Assembly (NCBI RefSeq): GCF_002878395.1
Contig: NC_061119.1
Location: 41,821,680-41,885,679 of the forward strand
Origin: Capsicum annuum
Taxonomy: Eukaryota; Streptophyta; Magnoliopsida; Solanales; Solanaceae
Length of the DNA stretch: 64,000 bases
Direction of reading: 5' to 3'
Of the stretch, positions 11,994 to 22,570 are shown one piece after another. Both the position numbers and the translations under genes were made by a program. Under the pieces are notes generated by a model. That model ran no database searches. It was not told the origin of the DNA and saw only the letters and a list, made by a program, of their open reading frames with translations. The stretch's first letter is position 1, and each line of letters starts with the position of its first letter.

Positions 11994-12001
11994 AAGGGGG
12001 G
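11994..12001 (+). promoter_or_regulatory. Gypsy-1 polypurine tract
   Basis: aagggggg, inside gatgaatgatcctaagggg, lies a few bases before the 3' LTR and would prime plus-strand synthesis. The same context occurs inverted in gypsy-2 at 15918-15946. Confidence 0.85.
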
Positions 12002-12005
12002 ACAA

Positions 12006-13279
12006 TATAAGACACCATAAAATTTAAATGATTTTATTTTTCACTCTCGCATGTATAATGTCAATTTTTTACTTGAATTATGATTAGGAATGTTAAAAGG
12101 GTATTTTAGAAAAGATTCAAAACTTTTGTAAGGGGTTCGGGTTCATTTTAAGACCCTGAGGTAGTAATCCCCCGCAATAATGGCGTACCACGGAGGTTTA
12201 CCTCAGCGATAAGGATGTGTCATAGAGGCAAACCTCTGCGATAAGGGCGTGCTATGCCACTATGTTAAATTTGCCCAATTTAAGTTTTTTTCACTTGGGG
12301 TGAGGGCCTTTTGGTATTTTTACCCGTTACATGATTTTTAAACATAACATAACCCATTTCTGTTCAGTTTTCAAAGATCAAAACCATTCGTTTTCCTCTT
12401 TAACTCAAAACCCAAGAAATTTCAAGGGTTTTAAAATAAATTCACCATCTAAGCTACAAACTTCAAATTCTCTTCTAGTTGCTCTATATTTCAGGCATGT
12501 GTCTCTTTCCTTGGCTTGAATTATTAATATAACATTAATTGATTGTATATTTTAGGTATGTGTCTCTTTTCCTGACTTGAATCCTAAGTTCATGAGACTA
12601 ACACGCATTGGGGCCCTTTCAGCAGGGCGAGTTAGAGTCATATAGCCCATGGGTGCTTTTAGGACGGAGTGAGCCACATAGTTCAGGTTAATACTTCAAA
12701 ATTTCAAGTTCATGGCACTTGTCCCTATCCCGGCATCATATATACATGTATCTAAATGTGGTCCATATGGTTTATGATTGGAGTTTTGTAATTACATTAT
12801 TTTCTCCCTATCGCCTGAGTTATATGTCAGTGCTCGCCCCACTGACTATCCCTGGATGCTGCATCATTACACGTTGTAAGTTCTGAGGTCTTTTCTGTTG
12901 CACTTGTGCAAATCTAGGTGATTTGGTATTCTTGTGGATCTGCTATGAAATGGTAAGCCTCCATTTTTTAGAAGGCCCGGTCACTTCATTATTTTCAGTA
13001 TTTTTTAGTATTTTATTTTGGATTATTTTGTCATAGTTGGGGACATGTCTTGACTTAGTTTTGAATTTTAGTTTTAGAGGTTTTTGTGGACAAGTATGGG
13101 TTGGTTGTTGTTTTCACTCTTAATTTCAGTTGGTTTATCTATTCTTTGTATCATTATGTTTGGTTGGCTTCCATTGTATTTTTTTATTGTATTCTGGATG
13201 TTAGGCTAAGGGGGTGGTCTCTAGCCCTTGATGGACTTGAGATACCTGTCGAGACCAGGCCCTGGTTCGAGTCGTGACA
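12006..13279 (+). repeat. 3' LTR of gypsy-1
   Basis: Begins tataagacacc (from tgtaagacccc) after the purine tract and ends ggttcgagtcgtgaca. It matches the 5' LTR at both ends, but an internal block of about 650 bp is missing after about 12560. No TSD partner for the following bases (tttgt) was found at the left end. Confidence 0.8.
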
Positions 13280-13742
13280 TTTGTGTTTTCTAAAAAATTA
13301 AAAAATTTAAAAAAATTATTCTTTGCAAACCAGTGGTGATAAGGATCATTCTTATGGTTTCCATTGGTTAATTACAGTATATAATATGAGTTTACATGTT
13401 GACATAGGTCATCTTCCCCATCGGATAAACTAGTATAGTATAGTACTGTATTCTAGTCTATTGTTTTTTGTGACTTGTATTAACTTTTCAACTAAGTTAC
13501 ATGTTAGTTTAATGGTACAAGACTTAGTTCAACAGTTTACTTTCTAACTGAGTTGGTTCTATTTTAATTAAAAGATAATATATCTAACATTACATGTATA
13601 TATGCTTAAATGGTTAAGTTTCCCTAAAAATTCTAGCTATTTATGTGCATGGTTATATGTGTGGTGTATTTTTAAAAAACAATTATTATTTTGCAACATG
13701 TCTACTGATCTATTTTTAATATTATTATATAATAGATTAACT

Positions 13743-14520
13743 ATGTCTTTATTCAAAACCTTAACTTCCATCTTGAATCAAAATAAACTTCCAGGTCCTA
13801 ACTATGTGGAGTGGAAATGTAATTTGGATATTGTTCTTACTGCTGGGGGCTATAAATTTGTGCTGATTGAGGAATCTCCTATTAAGTCAGTTGAATCCAC
13901 TGATGATGAAACTAAAGCCTACGATAAGTGGGTTAAGCCTGACAAGATGGCACGATGCTACATCAACATCAGACCATAAGTATTGCTTACGATATGTTAG
14001 AAACTCACAAAGAGATGTTCATTGAGAAAAATTGCGTTGCAAATCAGACAGCCATAAAATCCCTTTTGAACATAAAAATGGTTGAAGTAACTTCGGTGAG
14101 GGAGCAATTTCTTAAAATGATGAGCCTATAGAATGAGCTGAAAATTCTTGGTTCGGTTATTGATATGGAATCTCAGGTAGAGATAGTCCTACAGACTCTT
14201 TCGAATAGTTTTTAGCATATTTTCTAAAATTATAACATGAATAAGATGGACTTGTCCCTTGTAAAACTACTAAATGAACTGCAAGCGGCAGAATCAATCA
14301 TTAAGAAACAAGATCCTCCTGCATCATTGATGGTTGACAAACATTCATCTTCAAATTCTAAGTTGAAAGGCGAAAAGAAAAAGAAAAACAAGCCCAGTGA
14401 GTTTCTAGGTGCTAAGGGTGGTGCACTAAACCTAAGGGCGACTGCTATCATTGCAAGAAACCTGGTCATTATAAAAAACAGTGCCCTGGCTACATAGCTA
14501 AGATGAAGAAACAGGATACA
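13743..14520 (+). pseudogene. Copia-1 gag (broken)
   Basis: Capsid-like protein of the host copia element. From the ATG at 13743, residues read KLPGPNYVEWKCNLDIVLTA, the conserved start of copia Gag (UBN2/DUF4219 type). Later segments appear in other frames: MLETHKEMFIEKN near 13990, KMDLSLVKLLNELQAAES at 14240, and an intact CCHC zinc knuckle (C-YH-C-KKPG-H-YKKQ-C) at 14443-14484. Three frames are used, so at least two frameshifts are present. It is a 780-bp island of copia sequence between gypsy-1 and gypsy-2. The protease that should follow is mostly lost at the gypsy-2 junction. Confidence 0.85.
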
Positions 14521-14721
14521 TCTTTTGCATATGTCGTTGAACTATTTTAGAGGTTGTTTCTACCCATTTTTTGGATACAAATTTGGGATCCATATCATAT
14601 CTGCATGTCTTTTTAGGGGTTTCAGGAAACACGCACCCAAGTGAAAGTGAACTGAACGTGTTTCAAGCAAATGGAGAACCAGCACCAGCTTTAGCTATAG
14701 GAAATATTTTCATTTCCTTTA

Positions 14722-15917
14722 TGTTATAGCCCGAACTAGTGCTTAGCCATGACGGGTATCTCAAGTCCATGGGAGGAAATTCACAACCCCCTTAGTTCAA
14801 GTTTACATTAGCTTGGGGAATTACATAATCCCTATAAGGTTCAATTCAAAAGCATAACGCAATAGTTCAAGAATAGTTTAAATTCCCACATTTCTCATAA
14901 TTAAAACAAATTTCACAATGTGGGGTTGGAGACATAATCACTTCAAAAGTCATAAGTTTGGGGAAAATCAAAATTCCTAAGTTCACTACCCATACCTATG
15001 CACCCACAAGTTCGAAACCATAATTAAAGCATGAATAATAACATGTAAACCATGGGAAAATATTGTTTAACAACAAGCGTTCAAAACCCTCAACCCTTGA
15101 TTCAAAACCAACATAAATATCTCATGAATAATACTTTAAAACATATGCTTTTAGCAAATTAACAATGAGGGAAGAATAACATGTCTGAAATACCAAGTTT
15201 CAAGAAAGGAATTCAACCCTTGAAACCTTGGATGACCTACTTCTTAGAAACCCTAAGTATGGCTGCTTTAGAAAATTTAAGAGAGCTTTGGAAGTGTTTA
15301 AGTTAACAATGCTAATAGGGTTCCCAATAGTGTTTTAGGTTGCGGGTTACAATTGGGGTAGAGGGGAAATGTCCAAAGTGCCCTTAATGAAAAGACTGAA
15401 TATTGTCGCAAGTGACTATGGGTCACCATACGACTTGTAAGGATGAATTAAGACTCATCACAAGGAGTCGTAGTCAAGACAAAACCACCAAAGCCCCATA
15501 CTAGCTTGGCTACAATTCATACCACTGACTCGTACCCACACTTAACAACTCGCCACCATTTCTCGTACTCAAGACAACAACAATTTGGGATGATACACTG
15601 GACACCATATGATTGGGACGTAGTGACTCATCATGAGCCTTTATGACACGTGGCCTCAAGTCATAAAGAAGATAGTGTCTTGGGCCAAACTTACTGGAAA
15701 CCTTACGACTTGGTCCTTACGACCCGTAAGAAGTCTTGATGACTAGTAGAGAGCCACTCGTACTCAGAGAAGAATACTAAGACATTTATTCTGATTAAGT
15801 TACGATCGAGTTCCTATGACCCATCAAATCTCCCTACGACTCATCAGGGGAGTCAAAGGCAGGACAGTGAGGATAAAATTTTAGAAGTTTGAAATGACCA
15901 AAACCCGAGGCGTTACA
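14722..15917 (-). repeat. 3' LTR of gypsy-2
   Basis: On the minus strand it runs TGTAACGCCTCGGG to ctataaca. It shares long stretches with 20365-22570 (e.g. gaattacataatccctataagg, ttgcaaattaacaatgag-like). About 900 bp between 'gggtatctcaagtc' (14758) and 'aattcacaaccccc' (14780) is deleted relative to the other LTR. Confidence 0.85.
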
Positions 15918-15933
15918 TACTCCCCTCCTTAGG
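15918..15933 (-). promoter_or_regulatory. Gypsy-2 polypurine tract
   Basis: Minus-strand CCTAAGGAGGGGAGTA directly precedes the 3' LTR, in the same 'GGATGAATGATCCTAAGG' context as gypsy-1. Confidence 0.85.
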
Positions 15934-16085
15934 ATCATTCATCCTCAAATGATAGAACAAGGAATTTATTAGCACGATTTGACTCCACATATAACTACGT
16001 TTACCTTTAACAAAGACAGATGCCAAGGAAATCATAATTTCCTTAATAAAGTCAGAAAACAAGGATGTTAAGGGATACACATAGC

Positions 16086-16481
16086 TCAAGCACGATTATC
16101 CGGAATGGGAAACAAGAAAGAGTACTTGGACTTCATGTCATCCTCGGCTTCCCAAGTAGCTTCCTCGACCTTTTGGTTCCACCAAAGAACCTTTATCAGA
16201 GCCATAACTTTTGTACGCAATTGACGAACTTGCTGATCCAAAATCTCAATCGGGACCTCCTCGTAGGACAAGTAATTGGAAATACCCACCTCATCTAAAG
16301 GAACAATTGTTGAAGGATCACTCACGCACTTTCTCAACATCAAAACATAAAACACCATATGAATGGAGTTCAAACTAGAAGGAAACTCCAATTCATATGC
16401 AACATTACCAACCATCTTCACAACCAAGTATGGACCAATATAACGGGGACTGAGCTTTCGCTTCTTACCAAAATGCATCAC
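16086..16481 (-). pseudogene. Gypsy-2 integrase C-terminus with chromodomain
   Basis: This 131-codon frame is the best preserved coding piece of gypsy-2. It contains RKLSPRYIGPYLVVKMVGNV (GPY/F module), the linker DPSTIVPLDEVGI, and a chromodomain-like end with VPIEILDQQV, LIKVLWWNQKVEEATWEAE and YSFLF. The ATWE signature that gypsy-1 has lost is intact. The module is thought to direct integration to heterochromatin in chromoviruses. The upstream integrase core is separated by frameshifts; the first Met is internal to the domain and is not a real start. Confidence 0.9.
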
Positions 16482-16499
16482 TACCTTAAGGGGATACCG

Positions 16500-17130
16500 T
16501 CAAGAACCCATAATCCCTAACATTGAATTCCAACTCCCTTCGCCTTATATTCGTGTAGGAATTTTATCGACTTTGGAAGGCCTTAGTCTATCCCAAATCA
16601 CCTTATCCAAAGCTTGGTGAACCAAATCAGGACCAAATAACTTATTTTCACGGACCTAAAACCACCCTCTAGGAAACCTACACCTCCTACCATATAAGGG
16701 CTCAAATAGAGCCATACCAATGCTAGAGTGATAACTATTGTTGTTGGAAAATTCTATGAGAGACCAGTGATCAACCCAACTACCACCAAAATCAAAAACA
16801 CAAGACCAAAGCATATCTTCCAAGACCTGAATTGTCCTTTCCTCTTGCCTATCCATCTGTGGATGGAAAATGGTACTAAGGGTCACCTTAATCCCCAAAC
16901 CTTACTGGAACAGCCTCTAAAAGTAAGATGCGAACTGAGTACCCCAATAAGATAAGATGGAGACTAGAGTACCATGCAACTTTATGATCTCCCCAATGAA
17001 TAATGTGGCATAGTCCTCTAAAGAGAAATTAGTCCTCACTGGAAGGAAGTAAGCAAACTTAGTCATCCTATTCATGATGACCCAAGTTGAATCAAATTAT
17101 TGGCAAGACCACGGAAGACCGATAATAAAA
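16500..17130 (-). pseudogene. Gypsy-2 integrase core (broken)
   Basis: At 16656-16898 the minus-strand frame reads VTLSTIFHPQMDRQEERTIQ (the region of the catalytic glutamate: Q-x-E), then NNNSYHSSIGMALFEPLYGR and CRFPRGWF, all typical of the gypsy rve domain. Upstream (toward 17130) the DFIIGLP-like start is visible only in pieces with stops. No functional integrase could be made. Confidence 0.8.
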
Positions 17131-17149
17131 TCATATTAATTATCTCTTA

Positions 17150-18310
17150 TTTCTACACTGGCAGCTCAATCTCTTCAGTCAACCCACTGGGCCTCAGGCT
17201 CTTACGATTACAATAAATATCACCATGGACCCCATACAAATAATGCTGCCAAATCATTAATAAAAATACCACAACAAATAATTCCAAATCATAAATTGGA
17301 TAATTCTTCTCATGGACTTTTAATTGTATAGAGTCATACGCAACCACCTTGCCATGCTACATCAACATATAACCCAGTCCCACCTGGGATGCATCATAAT
17401 AGATAACAAAACCATTTGTGCCCTCAGTCAGGTTAAAAATTGAAGAAGTCAACTTATCCTTTAGCTTCTTGAAACTACCCTCACAAGTACCAGACCATAA
17501 AAAATTCACCTTCTTCTAGGTCAATTTAGTCAATAGGGCAGCAGTAGAAGAAAAACTCTCCACAAATCTTCTATAATAGCCGGCTAAACCTAAGAAACTC
17601 TGAATGTCGGATAGAGTCGTGGGTCTAAGCCATTCCTTAACCACTGCAACTTTCTATGAATCCACTATGATCTCTTCAATAGAAATAACATGACCCAGAT
17701 AGGTCACAACATTCAACCAGAACTCACACTTGGAAAATTTTGCATACAATTGTTGCTCCTTAAAGGTCTGCAACACAAGGCAGGGGTGATTGGCATGATC
17801 CCCCTCACTCTTTGAATAAATCAAAATATCATCAATAAAGACAATCACGAATAAATCTAAGAACTAATAAATAACCTAATTCATAAGGTCCATAAACACA
17901 CCTAAGGCATTCGTCAAACTAAAGGGCATCACCAAAAACTTAAAATGACCATACCGGGTTTGAAAATCAGTCTTAGGGATATCCACTTCCCTAATTTTTC
18001 ACTGATGGTAACCCAATCGAACATTAATCATAGAAAATAACTTAGTACCCTGGAGTTGATCGAATAGGGCCTTAATTCTTGGAAAGTGATGTTTATTCTT
18101 CACGGTCACCTTATTCAATTGGGGGTAATCAATACACATCCGAAGGGGCCCATCCTTCTTAGCATAAAAAGAACTGGAGCACCCCAAGGAGACACACAAG
18201 GGCAGATAAAACCCTGGTCAAAAAGATATTTTAGCTGCTCCTCGAGTTTGTTCAATACAGTCGGACCCATTTTGTAAGGAGAGATAAAAATGGGACGAGT
18301 GTTCAAAAAA
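17150..18310 (-). pseudogene. Gypsy-2 reverse transcriptase and RNase H (broken)
   Basis: Minus-strand pieces, N to C: a thumb-proximal start at 18115-18306 (KLEEQLKYLFDQGFICPCVS), 17999-18199 (YAKKDGPLRMCIDYPQLNKV), the catalytic FIDD at 17828-17839 ([17 protein letters not shown]), the connection region about 17550-17650, and an RNase H remnant at 17153-17347 (HEKNYPIYDLELFVVVFLLM). The FIDD box is intact but stops separate all blocks. Sequence is close to gypsy-1 RT, confirming a shared family. Confidence 0.85.
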
Positions 18311-18689
18311 AATCAATCCCAAAATCAATTTCCCTATCAGGAGGAACACTAAGAAGATCATCAAGGAACACCTCGAGAAATTTACAAACCACCGAGACAA
18401 TCTTCAAGGAAGGACCTTTGTATCTTGAATCCTTAACATGCACTAAGTGATAGAGAAACCTTTTAAAAACCAATTTTCGGCTCTAAGATACGAAATAAAC
18501 CTTTCCTTGGGTACTAGGGAACTACGTTCCCACTCAATTACTGGGTCATTTGGAAAATAAAAATTGATACTTTAGGTCCGACATTCAAGAGACGCATAGC
18601 ATGAATGCAACCAATCTATCCCCAAAATCACATCAAAGTCTAACATGTCCAGCTCTATCATATCAACCAAGATCTCTATACCATAGACC

Positions 18690-19167
18690 GATATCACACA
18701 ATCCCTTTAAACCCTTCTATCCATAATAGAATCACCAACTGGATGGACATAGAGAAATAGTTTGAAATACATTTAGGATCAAAACCAAAATGGATAGCCA
18801 CATAAGGGGTCATATAAGAGAGAGTAGACCTTGGGTCAAGTAAACAATATACATCATGAGAAAAGAGTTTGAGCATACCAATAACAACATCGGTGGATAC
18901 CTCAGAATCCTGCCGAGTGGCAAGAGCATACAGACGATTCCAACCAGTGACGGAACCAAAAGCAAAAGTAGCAACCATTGGTGCAGGAGCGGATAAAGTA
19001 GCAACAGGAATATTATTTTCCCCAGAAGCAACATTAAAAGGATAATCCCTCTTAATGTGACTAATATCACCATATTTAAAAAACTTATTCCTCCCTTCTT
19101 CACAAACACCACGGTGCACCTGTCCATAGAATCTACAAGGATAATACGATGGAGCAGACTGAGCCAT
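18690..19167 (-). pseudogene. Gypsy-2 zinc knuckle and aspartic protease (broken)
   Basis: A 157-codon minus-strand frame. The knuckle reads FFKYGDISHIKRDYP where the family has C-F-x-C-G-x4-H-x4-C; all three cysteines are replaced (F, Y, Y) while the histidine remains. The protease active site reads LLDPRSTLSYMTPYVA, with the glycine of DPGS changed to R. A tail with stops continues into the protease flap. It would be inactive for both nucleic-acid binding and proteolysis. Confidence 0.85.
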
Positions 19168-19169
19168 GC

Positions 19170-20151
19170 TAGCCTGCGGTTGGGATTCTAATGCTTTAAA
19201 CCAACTATTATATTGAGAATGACGATCACCCGATGGATTTGGATAAGGAGCACTAGTCGTAGATTAGGAACCAAAATTACGCCACTTCTTCTTAGACCAT
19301 TTTTCGTCATCTCTACTACTTTATTGGTGATTTCCACCCTGATCTAAATAGTGAAACTTCTTACTCTGCCTTTCATTTATCTCTACTTTATTATTTTTCT
19401 TTATTTCTACTTTTCCACATACACCACAAGTCCAGAGATGTTCATATCCTTGTTCAGCAGGGAAGCCTTGCTCTTCAAGATCAACTCATGGGACAACCAA
19501 GAAGTAAATTTCCTTATTCTTTCCCTCAAGCTAGGCACCAACTCAGGAGCATAACATGGTAGCTGATGAAACTTCAAGGCATACTCATTTACAGATATCC
19601 TACCTTACTTCAAATTCATGAATTCCTTAGCCATCATATCCCTCAACTCCTAAGAAAAAAGCGATCAAGGAAAGCACTAGAGCAATCATCTCACAAATTA
19701 TACTCAGTATCATTACCCCTACACTAGTTCCATTCCTCACAGCATTGGTATGCTACATCCTTTAACTGGTAAGCTATGAAATCTACATCCTCCACATCAG
19801 TAGTATACCTCACATAAAAGATCTTTTCTAGAACCAGTGAAGTAGGAGGGCTCAAACTCATAAATTGGCCAACTGTAATGGCCTTGGAAGATGGAGCAAA
19901 AAAAGCAATATGCTCAATATGGAAAGACACCAACTAGGTAAGCAAATTAATTTACTGGAGAAACTTAGTATTAGACACATCAACTTGAGGTACTTGAGAA
20001 GGGATGGGGGAACCGGTGGAGCTCCATCAGGGCAATTAGAAGCAGTGGCCTTAGATTAGGTCTAAATTTTTTAAGTAGGATGAGCTCCTTCCACATTGTC
20101 CTCAGATGGGACATAAAAGTTTCCATGAACATCAAATCATCTTGGAGGCAT
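19170..20151 (-). pseudogene. Gypsy-2 gag (broken)
   Basis: On the minus strand an ATG at 20151 begins MPPR, as in gypsy-1 and other members of this family, followed at once by a stop. Pieces of the gag core can be read at 19724-19933 (e.g. FIAYQLKDVAYQCCEEWN, corresponding to AYQLKDVA-x-W-x-x-W). Later segments match the gypsy-1 region around 7740-8006 only loosely because of frameshifts. Confidence 0.75.
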
Positions 20152-20347
20152 GATCTAAAAAGAAAATATATGAAAATTAGAGAAGATTTAAAATGTTAGA
20201 CTCTATACCTCAAAATAGTACAACAAGAAAAAGGAAATATTCCAAAATACCTCGTAGTGTCTGCTTTATAAGTGTAGTGCACTACACACCCATAAATAAG
20301 ACCCTACTTGACACGCCTTTGTTGGACATCTAATGAAACCAAACCTA

Positions 20348-20360
20348 GGCTCTGATACTA
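20348..20360 (-). promoter_or_regulatory. Gypsy-2 primer-binding site
   Basis: The minus strand reads TAGTATCAGAGCC, one mismatch from TGGTATCAGAGCC, the initiator-methionine tRNA complement. It is a few bases inside the 5' LTR end (20365), as expected. Confidence 0.9.
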
Positions 20361-20364
20361 TATT

Positions 20365-22570
20365 TGTCACAACCCAAACCAGGGCCTGTCCATGATGGGT
20401 ATCTCAAGTCTGCCAAGGACTGGAGACCACCCATGAACACCTAACTAAACAACATAATATCCCCAATGTTGGGTGAAATTTGAACATATAATAAGATAGA
20501 AAAATAATAGGCTCAATTATATATAAATCATGTCTATAACTGATAATCATCGATTGGCCAAAATAACCAACCAACACAACCCAAGTCCAAAGTAATCCAG
20601 CAAAGCCTTCTAACACAAGAACCAAAAACCAGTCTTGGTAGGGACATGTTACCAACTTCGACAGATGACAATAAAAATAAAAATAATAATGAAACTCTCA
20701 ACTCTAGTCTATGCTAAGAACTAGTGAAATGTCTAAGTCCTCCAAAGTAGGAAAGTTGAAGTAACTCTGGTGTCTGAATAGCGTGGGGATACAGTATCTG
20801 AACACGGTTAGTGGGGTAAACACTAGGATGTAACTCAGGGATAAGGATAACATAATGTTATGATCAACAGTTTCAAATCCATTATAGATAATCAGATGCA
20901 TATACATACATATATATATATATCACATGTCGGGATAGGGAACAAGGTTTAACATGTATTTTAAAACTTTAGCTTGGGTCGTGTAGCTCAACCATCATAA
21001 CATAAGAAGGCACCTACGAGCAATATAGGCCCAACTCTCCCCCAACTGGTAGGGCCTAAGTGTATGTGGCCACATGAACTAAAGGGTATACATATGCACT
21101 ATGGGGGACTCAAACCTCCCAGCATATCATGGTGACACAAGCACCAAATTATGTTATATAACATGGGGGACTCGAACCTCCCAATCTTATGATAATATTA
21201 AGGGGAACTCGAACCTCCCTAGTCATTTTGATCCTTGCATCAGTAACTATGATTTCCAGTATCGGTCACTCGGACCCCTACTTTCATGACTTAAATACAC
21301 AACCCTCTTTTAAGAACAATTTAAGATAAGTACCACACATTTCCATTCATTAAACCATATTTCACACAAGGCATACATTGTTGGTATCGTCATACCAACT
21401 GTACTTGCAAGGTAACAACAATATGCCAAAATAATTACATCGCTTGGGGTAATTCACAACCTCCTACATTATCTTGGGGAATTACACAATCCCTATAAGG
21501 TTCAATTCAAAATCATAATGCAATAGTTTAAGAATAGTTTAAATTCCCACATTTCTCATAATTAAAACCAATTTCACAATATGGGGTTGGGATCATAACA
21601 ACTTTAAAAGTCACAAGTTTGGGGAAAATTACAATTCACTAGTTCATTCACCATACCCATGAACCCACAAGTTCAAAACCATACTTAAAGCATGAATAAT
21701 CACATGTAAACTATGGGAAAACATTGTTCAACAACAAGCATTCAAAACCCTCATCCCTTGATTCAAAACCAATATAAATATCTCATGAATAATACTTTAA
21801 AATATATGCTTTTAACAAATTAACAATAAGAAAAGAGTAACATGCTTGAAACACCAAGTTCCACAAAAGGAATTCAACCATTGAGCCCTTAGATGACCTA
21901 CTTCTTGGAAACTCTAAGTATGGATGAGTGAGAGAATTTATGAGAGTTTTAGAAGTGTTTGAGTAAGTTAAAAATGCTAATAGGGTTCTCAATACGTTTT
22001 TAGGTCATGGGTTACAACTAGGGTAGAGGGAAAATGTCCAAAGTACCCTTAATAAAAAGACTAAAGTTGTCACATGTGACTACGGGTCACCATACAACTC
22101 ATATGGATACATTATGACACTTTACAAGGAATCGTAGTTAATACAGAACCACCAACTCCCCATACTGGTCTGGCTACTATTCGTACCACTGACTCATAAC
22201 CACACTTGATGATTTGTAACCACTTCTCATACTCAAGACAGCATCAATTTGGGATGACACACTAGACACCCTATGATTCATACATAACGACTCATTATGA
22301 GTCTTTATAACTCATGGCCTTAAGTTGAAATAAAGAAAATATCTTGGGCTAAACTTACTGGACACCTTATGACTTGGTCCTTATGACTCGTAAGAAGTCT
22401 TGATGACTAGTTGAGAACCACTCATACTCGAAGTAGAATACTAAGCCACTTGTTCTGATTAAGTTACGACCGAGTCCTTACGACCCATCAAAGCTCCCTA
22501 TAACTCATTAAGGGAGTCGTAGTCAGGACAGTGAGGATAAAATTTTAAAAATTTTCAAGGACCAAAAACC
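20365..22570 (-). repeat. 5' LTR of gypsy-2
   Basis: The plus-strand left edge tgtcacaaccc marks the LTR 3' end on the minus strand. The outer edge near 22570 is imprecise: the 3' LTR ends ccaaaacccgaggcgttaca, but here only ccaaaaacc is left before copia sequence resumes. This is the complete-length LTR of the pair (about 2.2 kb) and carries a compound TA microsatellite at 20896-20922 and three GGGGGACTCGAACCTCCC-like repeats at 21103-21219. Confidence 0.8.
21103..21219 (-). repeat. Three tRNA T-arm/B-box-like repeats in the gypsy-2 LTR
   Basis: Imperfect 18-bp copies at 21103-21120, 21165-21182 and 21202-21219 read, on the minus strand, GGGAGGTTCGAGTCCCCC or close variants. The middle copy contains GGTTCGAGTCC, an exact match to the RNA polymerase III B-box consensus; the other two have one mismatch each. 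No A-box, acceptor stem or full cloverleaf is present, so these are not tRNA genes. Confidence 0.7.

Larger units (their letters stand above)
5022..13279 (+). mobile_element. Ty3/gypsy chromovirus gypsy-1 (Tekay/Del-like)
   Basis: LTRs 5022-6955 and 12006-13279 flank gag, protease, reverse transcriptase, RNase H, integrase and a C-terminal chromodomain-like region, in gypsy order. The primer-binding site is initiator-methionine type (decayed) and the polypurine tract is aagggggg. All coding domains carry stops. The 3' LTR lacks roughly 650 bp present in the 5' LTR. No matching target-site duplication was found (attta on the left, tttgt on the right). It lies in copia-1 between the primer site and gag. 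Confidence 0.85.
14722..22570 (-). mobile_element. Ty3/gypsy chromovirus gypsy-2 (Tekay/Del-like)
   Basis: A second element of the gypsy-1 family lies on the opposite strand. On the plus strand the order is 3' LTR (14722-15917), purine tract, chromodomain and integrase, RNase H and RT, protease, gag, primer-binding site, 5' LTR (20365-22570). Every coding part is broken. The 3' LTR lacks about 900 bp found in the 5' LTR. The insertion splits copia-1 between its gag/protease and integrase. The right edge is frayed: the 5' LTR seems to have lost about 12 terminal bases, and the target duplication is only approximate (cttta left, cttat right). Confidence 0.85.

Noticed and set aside
5017..13284. 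Target-site duplication for gypsy-1
   Set aside because: attta on the left and tttgt on the right do not match; no alternative near 4530-5021 gives a credible LTR start.
21165..21182. tRNA gene
   Set aside because: Only a T-arm/B-box-like segment; no acceptor stem, anticodon arm or A-box.
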